Assembly (NCBI RefSeq): GCF_000313615.1
Contig: NZ_AMZQ01000001.1
Span: 337,825 to 401,824, forward strand
Direction: 5' to 3'
DNA length: 64,000 nucleotides
Source: Campylobacter showae CSUNSWCD
GTDB lineage: Bacteria; Campylobacterota; Campylobacteria; Campylobacterales; Campylobacteraceae
The translations under genes and the position numbers were made by a program. The notes beneath the pieces were generated by a model. The model was not told the DNA's origin, ran no database searches, and was given only the letters and a program-made list of their open reading frames with translations. Below are positions 1 through 9,174 of this stretch, piece after piece. Within the stretch, counting starts at the first letter, position 1. Each line of letters starts with the position of its first letter.

Positions 1-2
1 GA

Positions 3-74
3 GGAGCCGTTAGAAAGACCGATAACAACGAGCTTTGGCTGCAAGTCGGATATAAATTTAACCTTCTAAACTAG
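3..74 (+). CDS. C-terminal end of a truncated, beta-barrel-like protein
   Basis: Frame 3 is open from the window edge to a TAG at 72-74. It encodes 23 residues ending in ELWLQVGYKFNLLN. The alternating hydrophobic and aromatic pattern resembles the last strand of an outer-membrane beta-barrel or autotransporter, although the final residue is Asn rather than the usual Phe. A strong hairpin with a T-run follows 10 bases after the stop, which supports a real gene end. The family cannot be named from so little sequence. Confidence 0.45.
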   Translation, partial: GAVRKTDNNELWLQVGYKFNLLN

Positions 75-84
75 CTACTTTAAT

Positions 85-127
85 GCGGACGCAAATTTGA
101 CGCGTCCGCTGCTTCTTTTTTGTTTTT
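85..127 (+). terminator. Rho-independent terminator
   Basis: A perfect 8-bp stem (GCGGACGC at 85-92, GCGTCCGC at 102-109) with a 9-base loop is followed by a T-rich run at 111-127. It ends the truncated gene at the window edge. The rest of the gap to 410 is AT-rich with many AAATTT hexamers; I see nothing else in it. Confidence 0.85.
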
Positions 128-410
128 CTTGCGTTTTATGCGCAAATTTGACCTAGTAAAACCTGCATAAATTTGATCTTTTTGGGTAAATTTGTACCTA
201 AATTTAAAAGATAAAAATCAAGAACAGTTAAATTTGATAAAACGAGATTTGAAAAAATAGCGTGGATTTAAAGGCTGAAATTTGTCCGTAGCGATCTAAA
301 TTTACTTTCGCGCTTTGTATGGATCTGCTGGAAATAAAAGCAAATTTAAGCTTGCAAGAGCAAATCGTTCGCCCGTGCAAGCTATAATAAAGGCCTATCT
401 TTCGTAAAAT

Positions 411-1151
411 TTACCCGAGTACGCCGCTGCCGATCTCTTTACGTTCGCCGTCCTCTATCATCACGGCTTTGCGGTCGATATCGACGGTTTTATCGGTGTT
501 GATGATAAATTTGAGCTCGTACGAGCGCGAGTTTATCTGCTTTGGCATATCTCCGAAAAATATCGGTTTTGGCGGGCGTTGCGAATCAAACGCGGCCCAT
601 TGAAACTGGCTTATGAAGATGCTAAATAAAAAGGCATTGCCGTTTAGCTTGTTTTTGTTTGCGAGCTCGTTCGCTATCGCGTCGTTATCGCAGTTTACGG
701 GCGCGCTAAAGCTACTTTTCTTTGCTTTCTCTTCGTCGTATTTACAAAATTTATTCGCCAGTGCCAGCATCTCCTCTTTGTTTGCGTCGCTGCTGCCTTC
801 GGTTTTTAGTTCGTTGCAGTTGTTTATTATCCGCTCTAGCGTCTTTTCTAGACTTTTTTGCGCGTCGTCTTTGGCTTTTTGCACGGCCTCTTCGTAGCGA
901 GCGTTTTGTTTGTCAAATTCCGCCTTAAGCACGTCGCTACTAACCTCGCAAGTTACCTTGACTAGTTTTAGATTGTTTCCACTAACATCTTCCCATTTTA
1001 CCTTTTGGCAGCCCTTGTACCCGTCTACGGCGGCGCCTATCGTCATTGATTTTTTTATCGGTAGCGTGTAGTTTTAGACGATATCGATGTTGTTATCGCC
1101 GCATCCTGTTAGCGCTAAAACGGCAGCTATGAGAGAAAATTTTATTTTTAT
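411..1151 (-). pseudogene. Decayed lipoprotein gene with ATA start and internal stop
   Basis: The longest open part (ATG at 1046 to stop at 411) encodes 211 residues with a charged coiled-coil-like middle. Reading upstream in the same frame restores a lipoprotein signal with lipobox: IKIKFSLIAAVLALTGC. The expected start codon, 8 bases after GGAG, is ATA (1149-1151) instead of ATG, and the frame is cut by TAA at 1074-1076. From memory, Campylobacter lipoproteins of this type carry a Lys before the following NYTLPIKKSMTIG-like stretch, so AAA to TAA is likely. The ATG at 1046 has no visible ribosome-binding site and would give a protein without its export signal. I infer a pseudogene; translation of the truncated form cannot be excluded. 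Confidence 0.65.
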
Positions 1152-1267
1152 TCGTTCTCCTGAAATTTAAAAGTCTAAATCTAGCTTAATGTTAAGACGC
1201 ATTTAAAGTGATGGGCGACCGAATTTGGCGAATTTGCCTGCCTAAATTTGACTAGTAAAGCGGCAGA

Positions 1268-1781
1268 TCACAAGCTAGTTTTTAGACATCCTTTGTGTTT
1301 TCTTATCTTTTTATCGCCCAGTCGTAGTGTGATGAGGCGCTGCTGGTGATGTAGGAGGCGAGATTTAGGTCGCCCGTGAAATCAAAATGCCCACGAGCAA
1401 AGAGCTCCTCATCGCTAAAATATGCCGTAAGCTGCATCACTTTTTCGTGTGTTTGCGCTAGCAAAGCTTTTGCCTCGCAAAGCGGCGTATCTTGGTGGTT
1501 TCGTCAAATTTGCACATTCATCTGCGAGTATGTTTTCCGGTTGTACGGTTGCGGCAAAAACGAAGCCCGCTCACCGCTTAGGTTCTTTTGGATAAAATTT
1601 ATCAAAAGCAAATGCCACTCGTAAAGGTGCGCGAGCGCGTCTCGTACGCATTTGTCCCTATCCTAGAAGTCAAATTTGGCCTCTTGCTCTGCCTCATTCA
1701 TGCTTTCAATTAGCGATAAAAGCTTTTAAAATCTGTCTCTGAGGCGCTTAGTAAGTCTATTTTATTCGTCGGTCGCGGTAT
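1268..1781 (-). pseudogene. DfsB/ClbS-family (DUF1706, four-helix bundle) pseudogene
   Basis: Joining frames on the minus strand recovers a near full-length ClbS/DfsB-family protein: an N-terminus MPRPTNKIDLLSASE (if ATA is read as the start), then RDALAHLYEWHLLLINF, FLPQPYNRKTYSQMNV, KALLAQTHEKVMQL and the C-terminal ASSHYDWAIK...IRKHKG. Five lesions are visible: ATA in place of ATG at 1779-1781 after an AAGGA ribosome-binding site; a frameshift near 1725-1735; TAG at 1663-1665; TGA at 1504-1506 where the family has Trp; and loss of one A near 1306-1312. ClbS protects against colibactin, and other members are uncharacterised DinB-like bundles. The gene is certainly broken; the family call rests on the conserved motifs. 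Confidence 0.8.
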
Positions 1782-2379
1782 TTTTATCCTTGGCTAAATT
1801 TGAGCAATTTTTACAGCATGCTTTTAAATTTGCACTTTAAAGATACGGGTATTGCCAAAAAACAAAGGGTAAAATTTAATTTATATTTATATTTTAAAAA
1901 TTAAAAATAAAATTTAAATATAGCTCGCAAATTTGATTAAATTTTTAATTTATGAGCTATATGGTTTTGAATTTTAATCAATTTTATACCTATGATAATT
2001 TAGCCTAAAATTAGCGTTTTTAAAAGGCTAAATTTAAAAATAGACCACTGTTTTTCTACTTGATATATAGCTTTATATTTACAATGAAAAAATGTTACGA
2101 TTTTACACGTTAAATTTATATTTTAAAAAAAGTTTCTGGGATATTATGGGTTTTGCTATCAAAAAGCATATCAGATTTAGTAAATATAAAGTTTTATATT
2201 TATTCGTACTTTTAAGCTTTACCCCTAAAATAGGCGAAATAAAGATAATTTTGGTCTTAATTTGAATGCCAAATATTGCTAAAGAACTAATTGTTTTTAA
2301 TCAACTTAAATTTAGGTTGTAATGGTTAATATCCGCCTGATTTTTAAGAACTATCTTAAAAAATAAACGAGGAGATAAA
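1782..2379. promoter_or_regulatory. Long AT-rich upstream region of the nap operon
   Basis: No gene is visible in this ~600-base stretch. It holds the motif TTTATATTT at 1880-1888, 1886-1894, 2072-2080, 2115-2123 and 2193-2201. At 2182-2201 the inverted copy AAATATAAA and TTTATATTT make a perfect 9-bp dyad with a 2-base spacer. A ribosome-binding site GAGGAG lies 5 bases before the napA ATG. At 1837-1861 there is a solitary half of the terminal repeat found at 18.4, 23.4 and 25.0 kb. The length and repeated motif suggest multiple regulator sites, but base composition alone makes such motifs likely. Confidence 0.4.
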
Positions 2380-5166
2380 ATGGATCGACGAGATTTTATA
2401 AAAAGCGCCGCCGCTTCAGCCGCGTGCGCGAGTGCGGGCATAGCACTGCCTAGTTCTATGGCAGCTGCGCAAAACACAGCTGAAAAGGGCTGGCGCTGGG
2501 ATAAAGCGGCATGTAGGTTCTGCGGAACGGGCTGCGGCGTAATGATCGCAACCAAAGAGGGCAAAATCGTAGCCGTCAAGGGCGACCCTGAAGCACCAGT
2601 AAACCGCGGCCTAAACTGCATCAAAGGCTACTTTAACGCCAAAATCATGTACGGCGCAGACCGCATCACTCAGCCGCTTTTACGCGTAAACGAAAAGGGC
2701 GAATTTGACAAAAAGGGCAAATTTAAGCCTATTAGCTGGGAAAAAGCCTTTGATATCATGGCGGAAAAATATAAAGAGACCATGAAGAAAAACGGCGTAC
2801 ACTCAGCATGCGTTTTTGGCTCGGGTCAATACACTATTTTAGAGGGTTATGCAGCCGTCAAACTATGGAAAGCGGGTATTAGAAGCAACTCTATTGACCC
2901 GAATGCTCGCCACTGTATGGCGTCCGCGGTCGCCGGATTTATGCAGACTTTCGGTATCGACGAGCCTGCGGGATGCTACGACGATATCGAGCTAACGGAC
3001 ACTATCATAACCTGGGGTGCTAATATGGCGGAGATGCACCCGATACTTTGGGCGCGCGTCAGCGATAAGAAGCTAAGCGATCCTGAGCGCGTAAAAGTTA
3101 TAAACTTAAGTACATATTCCACTAGAACGTCAAATATTGCTGATACGGAGATTATCTTTGCTCCGTCAAGCGACGTAGCTATCTGGAACTATATCGCTCA
3201 CGAGATCGTTTATAATCATCCTGAAGCTATCGACTGGGACTACGTAAATAGCCACTGCGTTTTCACTACGGGACCGGTAGATATCGGTTACGGACTTAGA
3301 AATAATCCAAATCATCCTAACTACAATGCCGAAAAAGACGTCATCGAGACCGAACTTAAAAAGACTTTAAGCAAAAACGAGGGCACGACTCTTGGATACC
3401 TAGGCTACAAAGCCGGCGATGTGATGGAAAATAAAAATACGGCTACTGCGGGTAAACACTGGCAAATAACTTTCGAGGAATTTAAAGAAGCGCTTAAGCC
3501 TTATACGCTTGATTTCTGCGCACCTCTAATCAAAGGCGATCCAAACGAGGATTTGGAAGAATTTAAGAAAAAGCTAAAACAACTCGCCGACCTATATATA
3601 GAAAAAGGCAGAAAAGTAGTTAGCTTTTGGACGATGGGCTTTAACCAGCATCAGCGCGGCACGTGGGTAAATGAGCAAGCATATATGGTGCATATGCTTC
3701 TTGGTAAGCAAGCGAAACCTGGCGACGGAGCGTTCTCTCTAACTGGACAACCAAGCGCATGCGGTACGGCTCGCGAGGTCGGCACGTTTTGTAATCGCTT
3801 GCCAGCTGATATGGTCGTGGATAATCCAGAACACCGCGAGATAAGTGAGAAAATTTGGAAACTGCCAAAAGACACGATAAATCCAAAACCGGCAGCTCAC
3901 TATGTCAAAATGATGCGCGAGATGGAAGATGGAAAGATGAAATGGGCGTGGGTGCAGGTAAATAACCCGTGGCAAAATACCGCAAACGCAAACCACTGGA
4001 TAAAAGCCGCTCGCGAGATGGATAACTTTATCATCGTCTCAGACCCGTATCCGGGCATCTCGGCTAAGGTTGCCGATCTAATCTTGCCTACTGCGATGAT
4101 TTACGAAAAATGGGGCGCGTACGGTAATGCCGAGCGCCGAACGCAGCACTGGCGTCAGCAAGTCCTTCCGGTAGGCGAAGCGATGAGCGACACGTGGCAA
4201 ATGCTGGAATTTGCTAAACGCTTTAAACTAAAAGAGGTTTGGGGCAAACAAAAAGTGGACGATAAGCTAACGCTTCCAAGCGTGCTAGACGAGGCAAAAG
4301 CCATGGGTTATAGCGAAGAAGATACGCTATTTGACGTGCTTTTCGCAAACGAAGAGGCTAAGAGCTATCCTGCAAAAGACGCGATAATGGAAGATTTCGA
4401 TAACTCTGAAGTTTTCGGCGACAGCAGAAAAGTAGTCGGCTCAGACGGCAAGGTATTTGAGGGCTACGGATTTTTCGTTCAAAAATATCTTTGGGAAGAC
4501 TACCGCAAATTTGGCTCTGGCCATGGACACGATCTAGCCGACTTTGATACTTATCACAAAGTGCGCGGTCTAAGATGGCCTGTAGTAGACGGCAAAGAAA
4601 CTCAGTGGAGATTTAACTCCAAATACGATCCGTACGCGAAGAAATTTGCCGAAGACGGCAAGCAGTTTGCATTCTACGGTAACAAAAAAGGCAAGCTTCC
4701 AAAAGGCGATCTAGCAAAAGTAACTAGCGGCGACGAGAAATTTTCTATCGCTAATAGAGCTAAAATTTTCTTCCGCCCTTATATGGATCCGTGCGAGATG
4801 CCTGATACTACGTATCCTTTCTGGCTATGCACGGGCCGCGTCTTGGAGCACTGGCACACCGGCACTATGACTATGCGTGTTCCTGAGCTTTACCGTGCGG
4901 TTCCAGAGGCTCTTTGCTATATGAGTGAGCACGACGCGACTAAGCTAAATTTACAGCATAACGACGTAGTTTGGGTCGAATCTCGCCGCGGTAAGGTAAA
5001 AGCAAGAATCGATCTGCGCGGACGAAATAAACCGCCGATGGGTCTAGTTTACGTGCCGTTTTTTGATGAAAACGTGTATATCAACAAAGTCTGCCTAGAT
5101 GCGACTTGCCCGATCTCAAAAGAGACCGACTATAAAAAATGCGCGGTTAAAATTTACAAGGCTTAA
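2380..5166 (+). CDS. napA: Periplasmic nitrate reductase catalytic subunit NapA
   Basis: This 928-residue Mo-bis-MGD enzyme reduces nitrate to nitrite in the periplasm. The N-terminus carries a twin-arginine signal (RRDFIK) and an Ala-rich stretch cleaved near residue 30. The [4Fe-4S] cluster is bound by Cys45, Cys48, Cys52 and Cys80 in CRFCGTGCG...NCIKG. The molybdenum ligand is Cys179 in NARHCMASA. The C-terminal molybdopterin-dinucleotide domain contains the typical [13 protein letters not shown]. Length matches epsilonproteobacterial NapA. It is the first gene of an operon in which each following gene is 2 bases away or overlaps by 4. GAGGAG precedes the ATG. Expression is probably set by the long AT-rich leader. 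Confidence 0.98.
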   Translation: MDRRDFIKSAAASAACASAGIALPSSMAAAQNTAEKGWRWDKAACRFCGTGCGVMIATKEGKIVAVKGDPEAPVNRGLNCIKGYFNAKIMYGADRITQPLLRVNEKGEFDKKGKFKPISWEKAFDIMAEKYKETMKKNGVHSACVFGSGQYTILEGYAAVKLWKAGIRSNSIDPNARHCMASAVAGFMQTFGIDEPAGCYDDIELTDTIITWGANMAEMHPILWARVSDKKLSDPERVKVINLSTYSTRTSNIADTEIIFAPSSDVAIWNYIAHEIVYNHPEAIDWDYVNSHCVFTTGPVDIGYGLRNNPNHPNYNAEKDVIETELKKTLSKNEGTTLGYLGYKAGDVMENKNTATAGKHWQITFEEFKEALKPYTLDFCAPLIKGDPNEDLEEFKKKLKQLADLYIEKGRKVVSFWTMGFNQHQRGTWVNEQAYMVHMLLGKQAKPGDGAFSLTGQPSACGTAREVGTFCNRLPADMVVDNPEHREISEKIWKLPKDTINPKPAAHYVKMMREMEDGKMKWAWVQVNNPWQNTANANHWIKAAREMDNFIIVSDPYPGISAKVADLILPTAMIYEKWGAYGNAERRTQHWRQQVLPVGEAMSDTWQMLEFAKRFKLKEVWGKQKVDDKLTLPSVLDEAKAMGYSEEDTLFDVLFANEEAKSYPAKDAIMEDFDNSEVFGDSRKVVGSDGKVFEGYGFFVQKYLWEDYRKFGSGHGHDLADFDTYHKVRGLRWPVVDGKETQWRFNSKYDPYAKKFAEDGKQFAFYGNKKGKLPKGDLAKVTSGDEKFSIANRAKIFFRPYMDPCEMPDTTYPFWLCTGRVLEHWHTGTMTMRVPELYRAVPEALCYMSEHDATKLNLQHNDVVWVESRRGKVKARIDLRGRNKPPMGLVYVPFFDENVYINKVCLDATCPISKETDYKKCAVKIYKA

Positions 5167-5168
5167 TA

Positions 5169-5933
5169 ATGCAAAATAGAAGAGAGGCTTTAAAATTTGG
5201 GTTAAAGGCGATTAGTTTGGTTCTCGCGGGCGGCTTTGCCTGGAGTACGCAAACGACAGCTAAAGCCCAAACTCTACTCATCAGGCCGCCAGGTGCTTTG
5301 AAGGAGAAAAATTTCCTTAGCGAGTGCATACGCTGCGGGCTTTGCGTAGAAGCCTGTCCTTGGGATACGCTTAAGCTCGCGGATCTAGACGACGGATTGC
5401 CTTACGGCACTCCGTTTTTTACCCCGCGAAATATCCCTTGCTATATGTGTACGGATATCCCGTGCACGGTCGCCTGTCCGACCGGAGCGCTAGATACGAA
5501 GCTAGTGAGCGAGGATAATGGAAAGCTAAATATAAACAAAGCGCAAATGGGTATCGCGGTGCTGGATCCAAATTTCTGCATCGCTTACGAGGGACTTCGC
5601 TGTGACGCTTGCTACCGCGCCTGTCCTTTGATAGATAAAGCGTTAAGGCTTGAATATGTCCGCAACGAACGCACACAAAAGCACGCGTTTTTTAAACCGG
5701 TCGTGGACGCCGACTACTGCACGGGCTGCGGCATGTGCGAGCAAGTTTGCGTGACGCCAAAGGCCTCTATCTTCGTGCTTCCGCGCGAGATCGGACTGGG
5801 CTCTAGCAACGAACAGTACGTAAAAGGCTGGGTTGAGGGCGCGGATAAAAAGCTAAAAGATGCTGAACCAAAAGAGTTTAAAACCGACGAGAAAAAGCTA
5901 AACGACTATCTAAATAGCGGAGATTTGCTATGA
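5169..5933 (+). CDS. napG: Ferredoxin-type quinol dehydrogenase subunit NapG
   Basis: NapG is a 254-residue periplasmic iron-sulfur protein that, with membrane NapH, passes electrons from menaquinol to NapB/NapA; this replaces NapC, which is absent here. The N-terminus is a Tat-like signal (NRREALKFGLK plus a hydrophobic stretch). Four [4Fe-4S] motifs follow: CIRCGLCVEACP, CYMCTDIPCTVACP, CDACYRACP and CTGCGMCEQVC. The start lies 2 bases after the napA stop, and the stop overlaps napH in an ATGA junction, indicating translational coupling. Confidence 0.96.
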   Translation: MQNRREALKFGLKAISLVLAGGFAWSTQTTAKAQTLLIRPPGALKEKNFLSECIRCGLCVEACPWDTLKLADLDDGLPYGTPFFTPRNIPCYMCTDIPCTVACPTGALDTKLVSEDNGKLNINKAQMGIAVLDPNFCIAYEGLRCDACYRACPLIDKALRLEYVRNERTQKHAFFKPVVDADYCTGCGMCEQVCVTPKASIFVLPREIGLGSSNEQYVKGWVEGADKKLKDAEPKEFKTDEKKLNDYLNSGDLL

Positions 5934-6730
5934 AATATTTGATTTTAAGAAGGATAAGTCAAATTTTGATCCTAGGGTTATTTTTTGCGAGCAACTACTA
6001 CGGAATTAAAATTTTACAAGGCAATCTCAGCTCGTCTTTGCTTTTCGGAGTCGTTCCTCTTAGCGATCCGTTTGCCGTTTTGCAGTTATATTTAGCTAGT
6101 TTTAGTATCGCTTCGGGTGCGCTTGTGGGAGCTGCTATCGTGTTTGCTTTTTACGCGATCGTCGCTCCGCGCGCCTTTTGCAGCTGGGTTTGCCCGGTAA
6201 ATATCATCACCGAAACCGCTCGCTGGGTCAGAGTAAAGCTTGGCTACGATAAAGATAAAAAATTCGTAAATTTCACGCGAAGTGCGAGATATTACGTTTT
6301 GGGATTTACGCTTTTTATCTCGTTAGTCACTTCGGCTCCGGCGTTTGAGGGCGTTAGCTTTATCGGCATTATTCAGCGCGGCGTCATATACGGCGGTACG
6401 CTGTGGCTGTTTGTGGCGTTTGGGGTGTTTGCGATAGACGCGTTTATCGGCGATAGATTAGTCTGCTCAAAGCTTTGCCCGCTGGGCGCTTTTTATGCCA
6501 TAGCTGGCAAATTTGCCCTTATCAGAGTAAAACACGATGCGGCTAGCTGTACTAACTGCATGAAGTGTAAGCTAATCTGCCCGGAAAACCAAGTGCTTGG
6601 CATCATCGGCAAGCAAAGCGGGTTTATAACCTCAAGCGAGTGCATCAGCTGCGGACGCTGTATAGACGTCTGCGATGACGACGCGCTCAAATTTAACATT
6701 AGAAATTTACTAAAGGAGAAAAATCAATGA
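5930..6730 (+). CDS. napH: Membrane quinol dehydrogenase subunit NapH
   Basis: NapH (266 residues) is the inner-membrane partner of NapG in menaquinol oxidation for nitrate reduction. It has about four transmembrane segments, the two membrane-proximal motifs CSWVCP and CSKLCP that are essential in the NapH family, and a C-terminal pair of [4Fe-4S] motifs CTNCMKCKLICP and CISCGRCIDVC facing the cytoplasm. It overlaps napG and napB by 4 bases on each side (ATGA). Confidence 0.96.
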   Translation: MKYLILRRISQILILGLFFASNYYGIKILQGNLSSSLLFGVVPLSDPFAVLQLYLASFSIASGALVGAAIVFAFYAIVAPRAFCSWVCPVNIITETARWVRVKLGYDKDKKFVNFTRSARYYVLGFTLFISLVTSAPAFEGVSFIGIIQRGVIYGGTLWLFVAFGVFAIDAFIGDRLVCSKLCPLGAFYAIAGKFALIRVKHDAASCTNCMKCKLICPENQVLGIIGKQSGFITSSECISCGRCIDVCDDDALKFNIRNLLKEKNQ

Positions 6731-7326
6731 AAGCGAGAATTTTGGCGGGACTGGCGTGTGCCGTCCTCGTATTTTCGGGATACGTCGAAGCTAAAGAAGA
6801 ACAAAAATCATCTAGCTCCGTACAAACTCAAAAAGTAGAGCAAAAAAATAAATCAAAATCATCCGATAGCAAAGAAGCAAAGGATCTAAATATCTTGCGT
6901 TCGGCTAACGACGTTATGGACGAAGAGGAGGTAAAGCTAGCCGATATCAACTGGACGAAACCTGCCGCAGGCGAAGCGCAAAGATATGAGCGCTCTTTTG
7001 AAAACGCACCGCCGATGATACCTCATGATTTAGAGGGTTTGGTACCGATAACTGCGGATAATAATATGTGCGTTACATGTCATATGCCCGAAGTCGCAAA
7101 AGACGTCGGCGCGACTCCGATCCCTAAATCGCACCTTTATAGCATAAGGAACAAAAAAGACCTTGAGGGCAAGCTTAGCGACGACCGCTTTAACTGCACT
7201 ACGTGCCACGTACCGCAGGCTAACGTAGAGACTAAGTTTAAAAATAACTTTAAGCCGGAGTACCGCGATGCTAACTCATCTCAGCATTCCAATCTATTAG
7301 ACGTACTAAACGAAGGCGTTAGGTGA
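6727..7326 (+). CDS. napB: Dihaem cytochrome c subunit NapB
   Basis: NapB is the small electron-transfer subunit of periplasmic nitrate reductase. It has an N-terminal signal peptide, a Lys/Ser/Glu-rich linker (about residues 23-55), and two CxxCH haem sites: CVTCH near residue 115 and CTTCH near residue 157. His100 in PPMIPHDLE and the His near 136 fit the axial-ligand positions in NapB. At 199 residues it is longer than many NapB proteins because of the charged linker. Haem attachment would depend on the CcsBA protein encoded at 39.7-42.8 kb. Confidence 0.95.
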   Translation: MKARILAGLACAVLVFSGYVEAKEEQKSSSSVQTQKVEQKNKSKSSDSKEAKDLNILRSANDVMDEEEVKLADINWTKPAAGEAQRYERSFENAPPMIPHDLEGLVPITADNNMCVTCHMPEVAKDVGATPIPKSHLYSIRNKKDLEGKLSDDRFNCTTCHVPQANVETKFKNNFKPEYRDANSSQHSNLLDVLNEGVR

Positions 7327-7793
7327 GCGTATCCAGACGCGAACTATTTACTAAATTTTTGGGCGGCAAAACCGCTCAAAAATTTATCGCTCCGCCTTAT
7401 TTTTGCGGCGAATTTAATTGTGTGGATTGCGAAGCGCCTTGCGTTAGCGCTTGCGACAGAGAGCTTTTGAATTTTGAAAACGAGAGAGTAAATTTTAAAT
7501 TTAAGTCCTTGGGGTGCAACTTTTGTAAAGAGTGTGCGCTCGCTTGCGAAGAGGCGGGACGAGAGGTTTTAAATTTAAAATTCGCGACTAAAATCGAAGC
7601 TAAAATTTTTATCGACGTGCATAGTTGTCTTGCATGGAACGGCACGATTTGCTGTAGTTGCCAGGACGTTTGCAAATTTAGAGCGATCGATTTTTTAGGC
7701 GTTTTTCGTCCGAGTATAAATCAAAAATGCGTCGGCTGCGCGCAGTGTATGGAAGTTTGCTTCGCAAATAGTATCAAAATGGAGGCGTTATGA
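7323..7793 (+). CDS. napF: Cytoplasmic iron-sulfur protein NapF
   Basis: The 156-residue product begins with MSVSRRELFTKFLGG, a conserved NapF start, and carries several Cys-rich iron-sulfur motifs ending in CVGCAQCMEVCF. NapF is a cytoplasmic accessory protein thought to act in NapA maturation or electron transfer. The start is GTG, overlapping the napB stop as GTGA; no nearer ATG keeps the conserved N-terminus. It overlaps napL by 4 bases. Some Cys motifs are less regular than in E. coli NapF (for example CNFCKECALACEE), so the number of clusters is uncertain. Confidence 0.93.
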   Translation: MSVSRRELFTKFLGGKTAQKFIAPPYFCGEFNCVDCEAPCVSACDRELLNFENERVNFKFKSLGCNFCKECALACEEAGREVLNLKFATKIEAKIFIDVHSCLAWNGTICCSCQDVCKFRAIDFLGVFRPSINQKCVGCAQCMEVCFANSIKMEAL

Positions 7794-8761
7794 GAAAATT
7801 TATTTTATTTTTTACGGCGATTTTTTGCTTAAATTTGACCGTAAATTTGACGGCGGCACCGCTTGAGATATCACAACCTGATAAGGTCATAAAAGCCGGC
7901 GCAAACGTGATAAGCTCAAATTTGATAGATGAAATTTTATATCTGGGCACGGACGGTAGCGAGCTTGATATCTACGACATAAAGGCAGATAAATTTTTGG
8001 AACCGATCAAATTTCGCACGGTCAAAACGCACTTTAGCGACGAAGAGCCAGCAAAAATTTTTAGCATCGACCGGCTGGGCGACATGCTTTTGGTTTTAAC
8101 TGAGATGGATTACAACGAGCGCTATTTGTATGTTTTTAAAAAAGAAAACGATAGCTGGAACGAGGTTAGCAATATGCACCTAGCCAACAAATCCGCTAAA
8201 AAAGCCTTTTTCATAGATGAAAAAACGGCGGTAGTATCGGACTTTGGCAATGAAATTTACTATATCGACCTAGAGAGTAAGAAAGCGGTCTTTAAACATA
8301 AATTTTCCATCGCGCTTTATGTGGATTTTGAGATCAACAAAACCCGCGACAAAATCGCTATCGGAGCCGAAAGCGGCGTAATTTATGTCTATAATCTAAA
8401 AACTCGCCAAACCGAGCAGACTCTAAATTTCTTTAAAGACAACATGTATGACATCGACTATAAAAATGACGTCGTAGCCGTTGGTAGCATCGACAAACAA
8501 GCGGGTGTTTTTAACGGCTCGATGAGTTATTTTAAGGCCGATTTTATTGTTTATGCGACGGGGCTTAGCGATGACGCCAAAACGCTAGCGTATATGAACG
8601 GCGAAGAGAGCGATATCCTGGTCTACGACATCGCAAGCAAAACAAAACTCGCGACCATAAAAACCGGACAGCAAATTTTAAATGAAATTTACCTCTCCGA
8701 TAACGGTAGGCTAATCAGCGTCGCGTACGAAAAAGAGGTTAAATTTTGGAGCGTAAAATGA
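7790..8761 (+). CDS. napL: Periplasmic WD40-like accessory protein NapL
   Basis: The 323-residue protein has a cleavable signal peptide (ends near LTAAP) and a beta-propeller-like chain of repeats, with stretches such as IYDIKADKF, VYNLKTRQTE and VYDIASKTK. Position between napF and napD is the standard epsilonproteobacterial location of napL. Its role is unresolved; knock-outs in related species lower nitrate reductase activity modestly, so an assembly or electron-transfer accessory role is usually assumed. It overlaps napF and napD by 4 bases each. Confidence 0.9.
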   Translation: MRKFILFFTAIFCLNLTVNLTAAPLEISQPDKVIKAGANVISSNLIDEILYLGTDGSELDIYDIKADKFLEPIKFRTVKTHFSDEEPAKIFSIDRLGDMLLVLTEMDYNERYLYVFKKENDSWNEVSNMHLANKSAKKAFFIDEKTAVVSDFGNEIYYIDLESKKAVFKHKFSIALYVDFEINKTRDKIAIGAESGVIYVYNLKTRQTEQTLNFFKDNMYDIDYKNDVVAVGSIDKQAGVFNGSMSYFKADFIVYATGLSDDAKTLAYMNGEESDILVYDIASKTKLATIKTGQQILNEIYLSDNGRLISVAYEKEVKFWSVK

Positions 8762-9105
8762 ATATATCAAGTGCGATAGTATATACCAAAGACGGAAACG
8801 AAGCTGCCGAAGTAGCTAAAAGAATCGATCAAGTAAAAGGCTGTGAGGTCATCGCCGCGCAAGATGGCAAGATTGTAGTCGTGATGAGCGCGGAAAATTT
8901 AGACGGCGAGATAGAGCTCTTTAAGGCGCTAGAAGGCGTCGAGGGCGTCGCAGGAGCCGCGATGATATACAGCTATCAAGAGGATTTGCAACAAGATATC
9001 GAAAGCATCAAAAAAAGCGGCAAGATAAGCGAAATTTTACTTGACGAAAATATCGACGCTAAGGATATCGTATATAACGGCCACGTCGGCGATAGGGTAA
9101 AATAA
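8758..9105 (+). CDS. napD: NapA signal-peptide chaperone NapD
   Basis: NapD is a small ferredoxin-fold protein that binds the NapA Tat signal and coordinates cofactor insertion with export. The ATG at 8758 is chosen over an in-frame TTG at 8746 because it overlaps the napL stop as ATGA, like every other junction in this operon, and gives the family-typical MNISSAIVYT start. The product is 115 residues. It is the last nap gene; a new -10 element follows before the next gene. Confidence 0.93.
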   Translation: MNISSAIVYTKDGNEAAEVAKRIDQVKGCEVIAAQDGKIVVVMSAENLDGEIELFKALEGVEGVAGAAMIYSYQEDLQQDIESIKKSGKISEILLDENIDAKDIVYNGHVGDRVK

Positions 9106-9142
9106 TTTTTTACCCGTTAACTTTATCCTAAATTTGACGATA

Positions 9143-9148
9143 TATAAT
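9143..9148 (+). promoter_or_regulatory. -10 element before the DUF5610-like gene
   Basis: TATAAT lies 26 bases before the ATG at 9175 and just after the nap operon, so the following gene probably has its own sigma-70 promoter. The -35 region is AT-rich without a clear hexamer, as is usual in Campylobacter. Confidence 0.5.
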
Positions 9149-9174
9149 ATAGAATAAAATCTAAAGGATAAAAA

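Noticed and set aside
1967-1981. FNR-like dyad TTGA...TCAA upstream of napA
   Set aside because: The half-sites are 7 bases apart, one more than the FNR consensus allows, and only four bases per arm match.
8746-8757. TTG start for NapD four codons upstream
   Set aside because: The ATG at 8758 forms the same ATGA junction as the rest of the operon.
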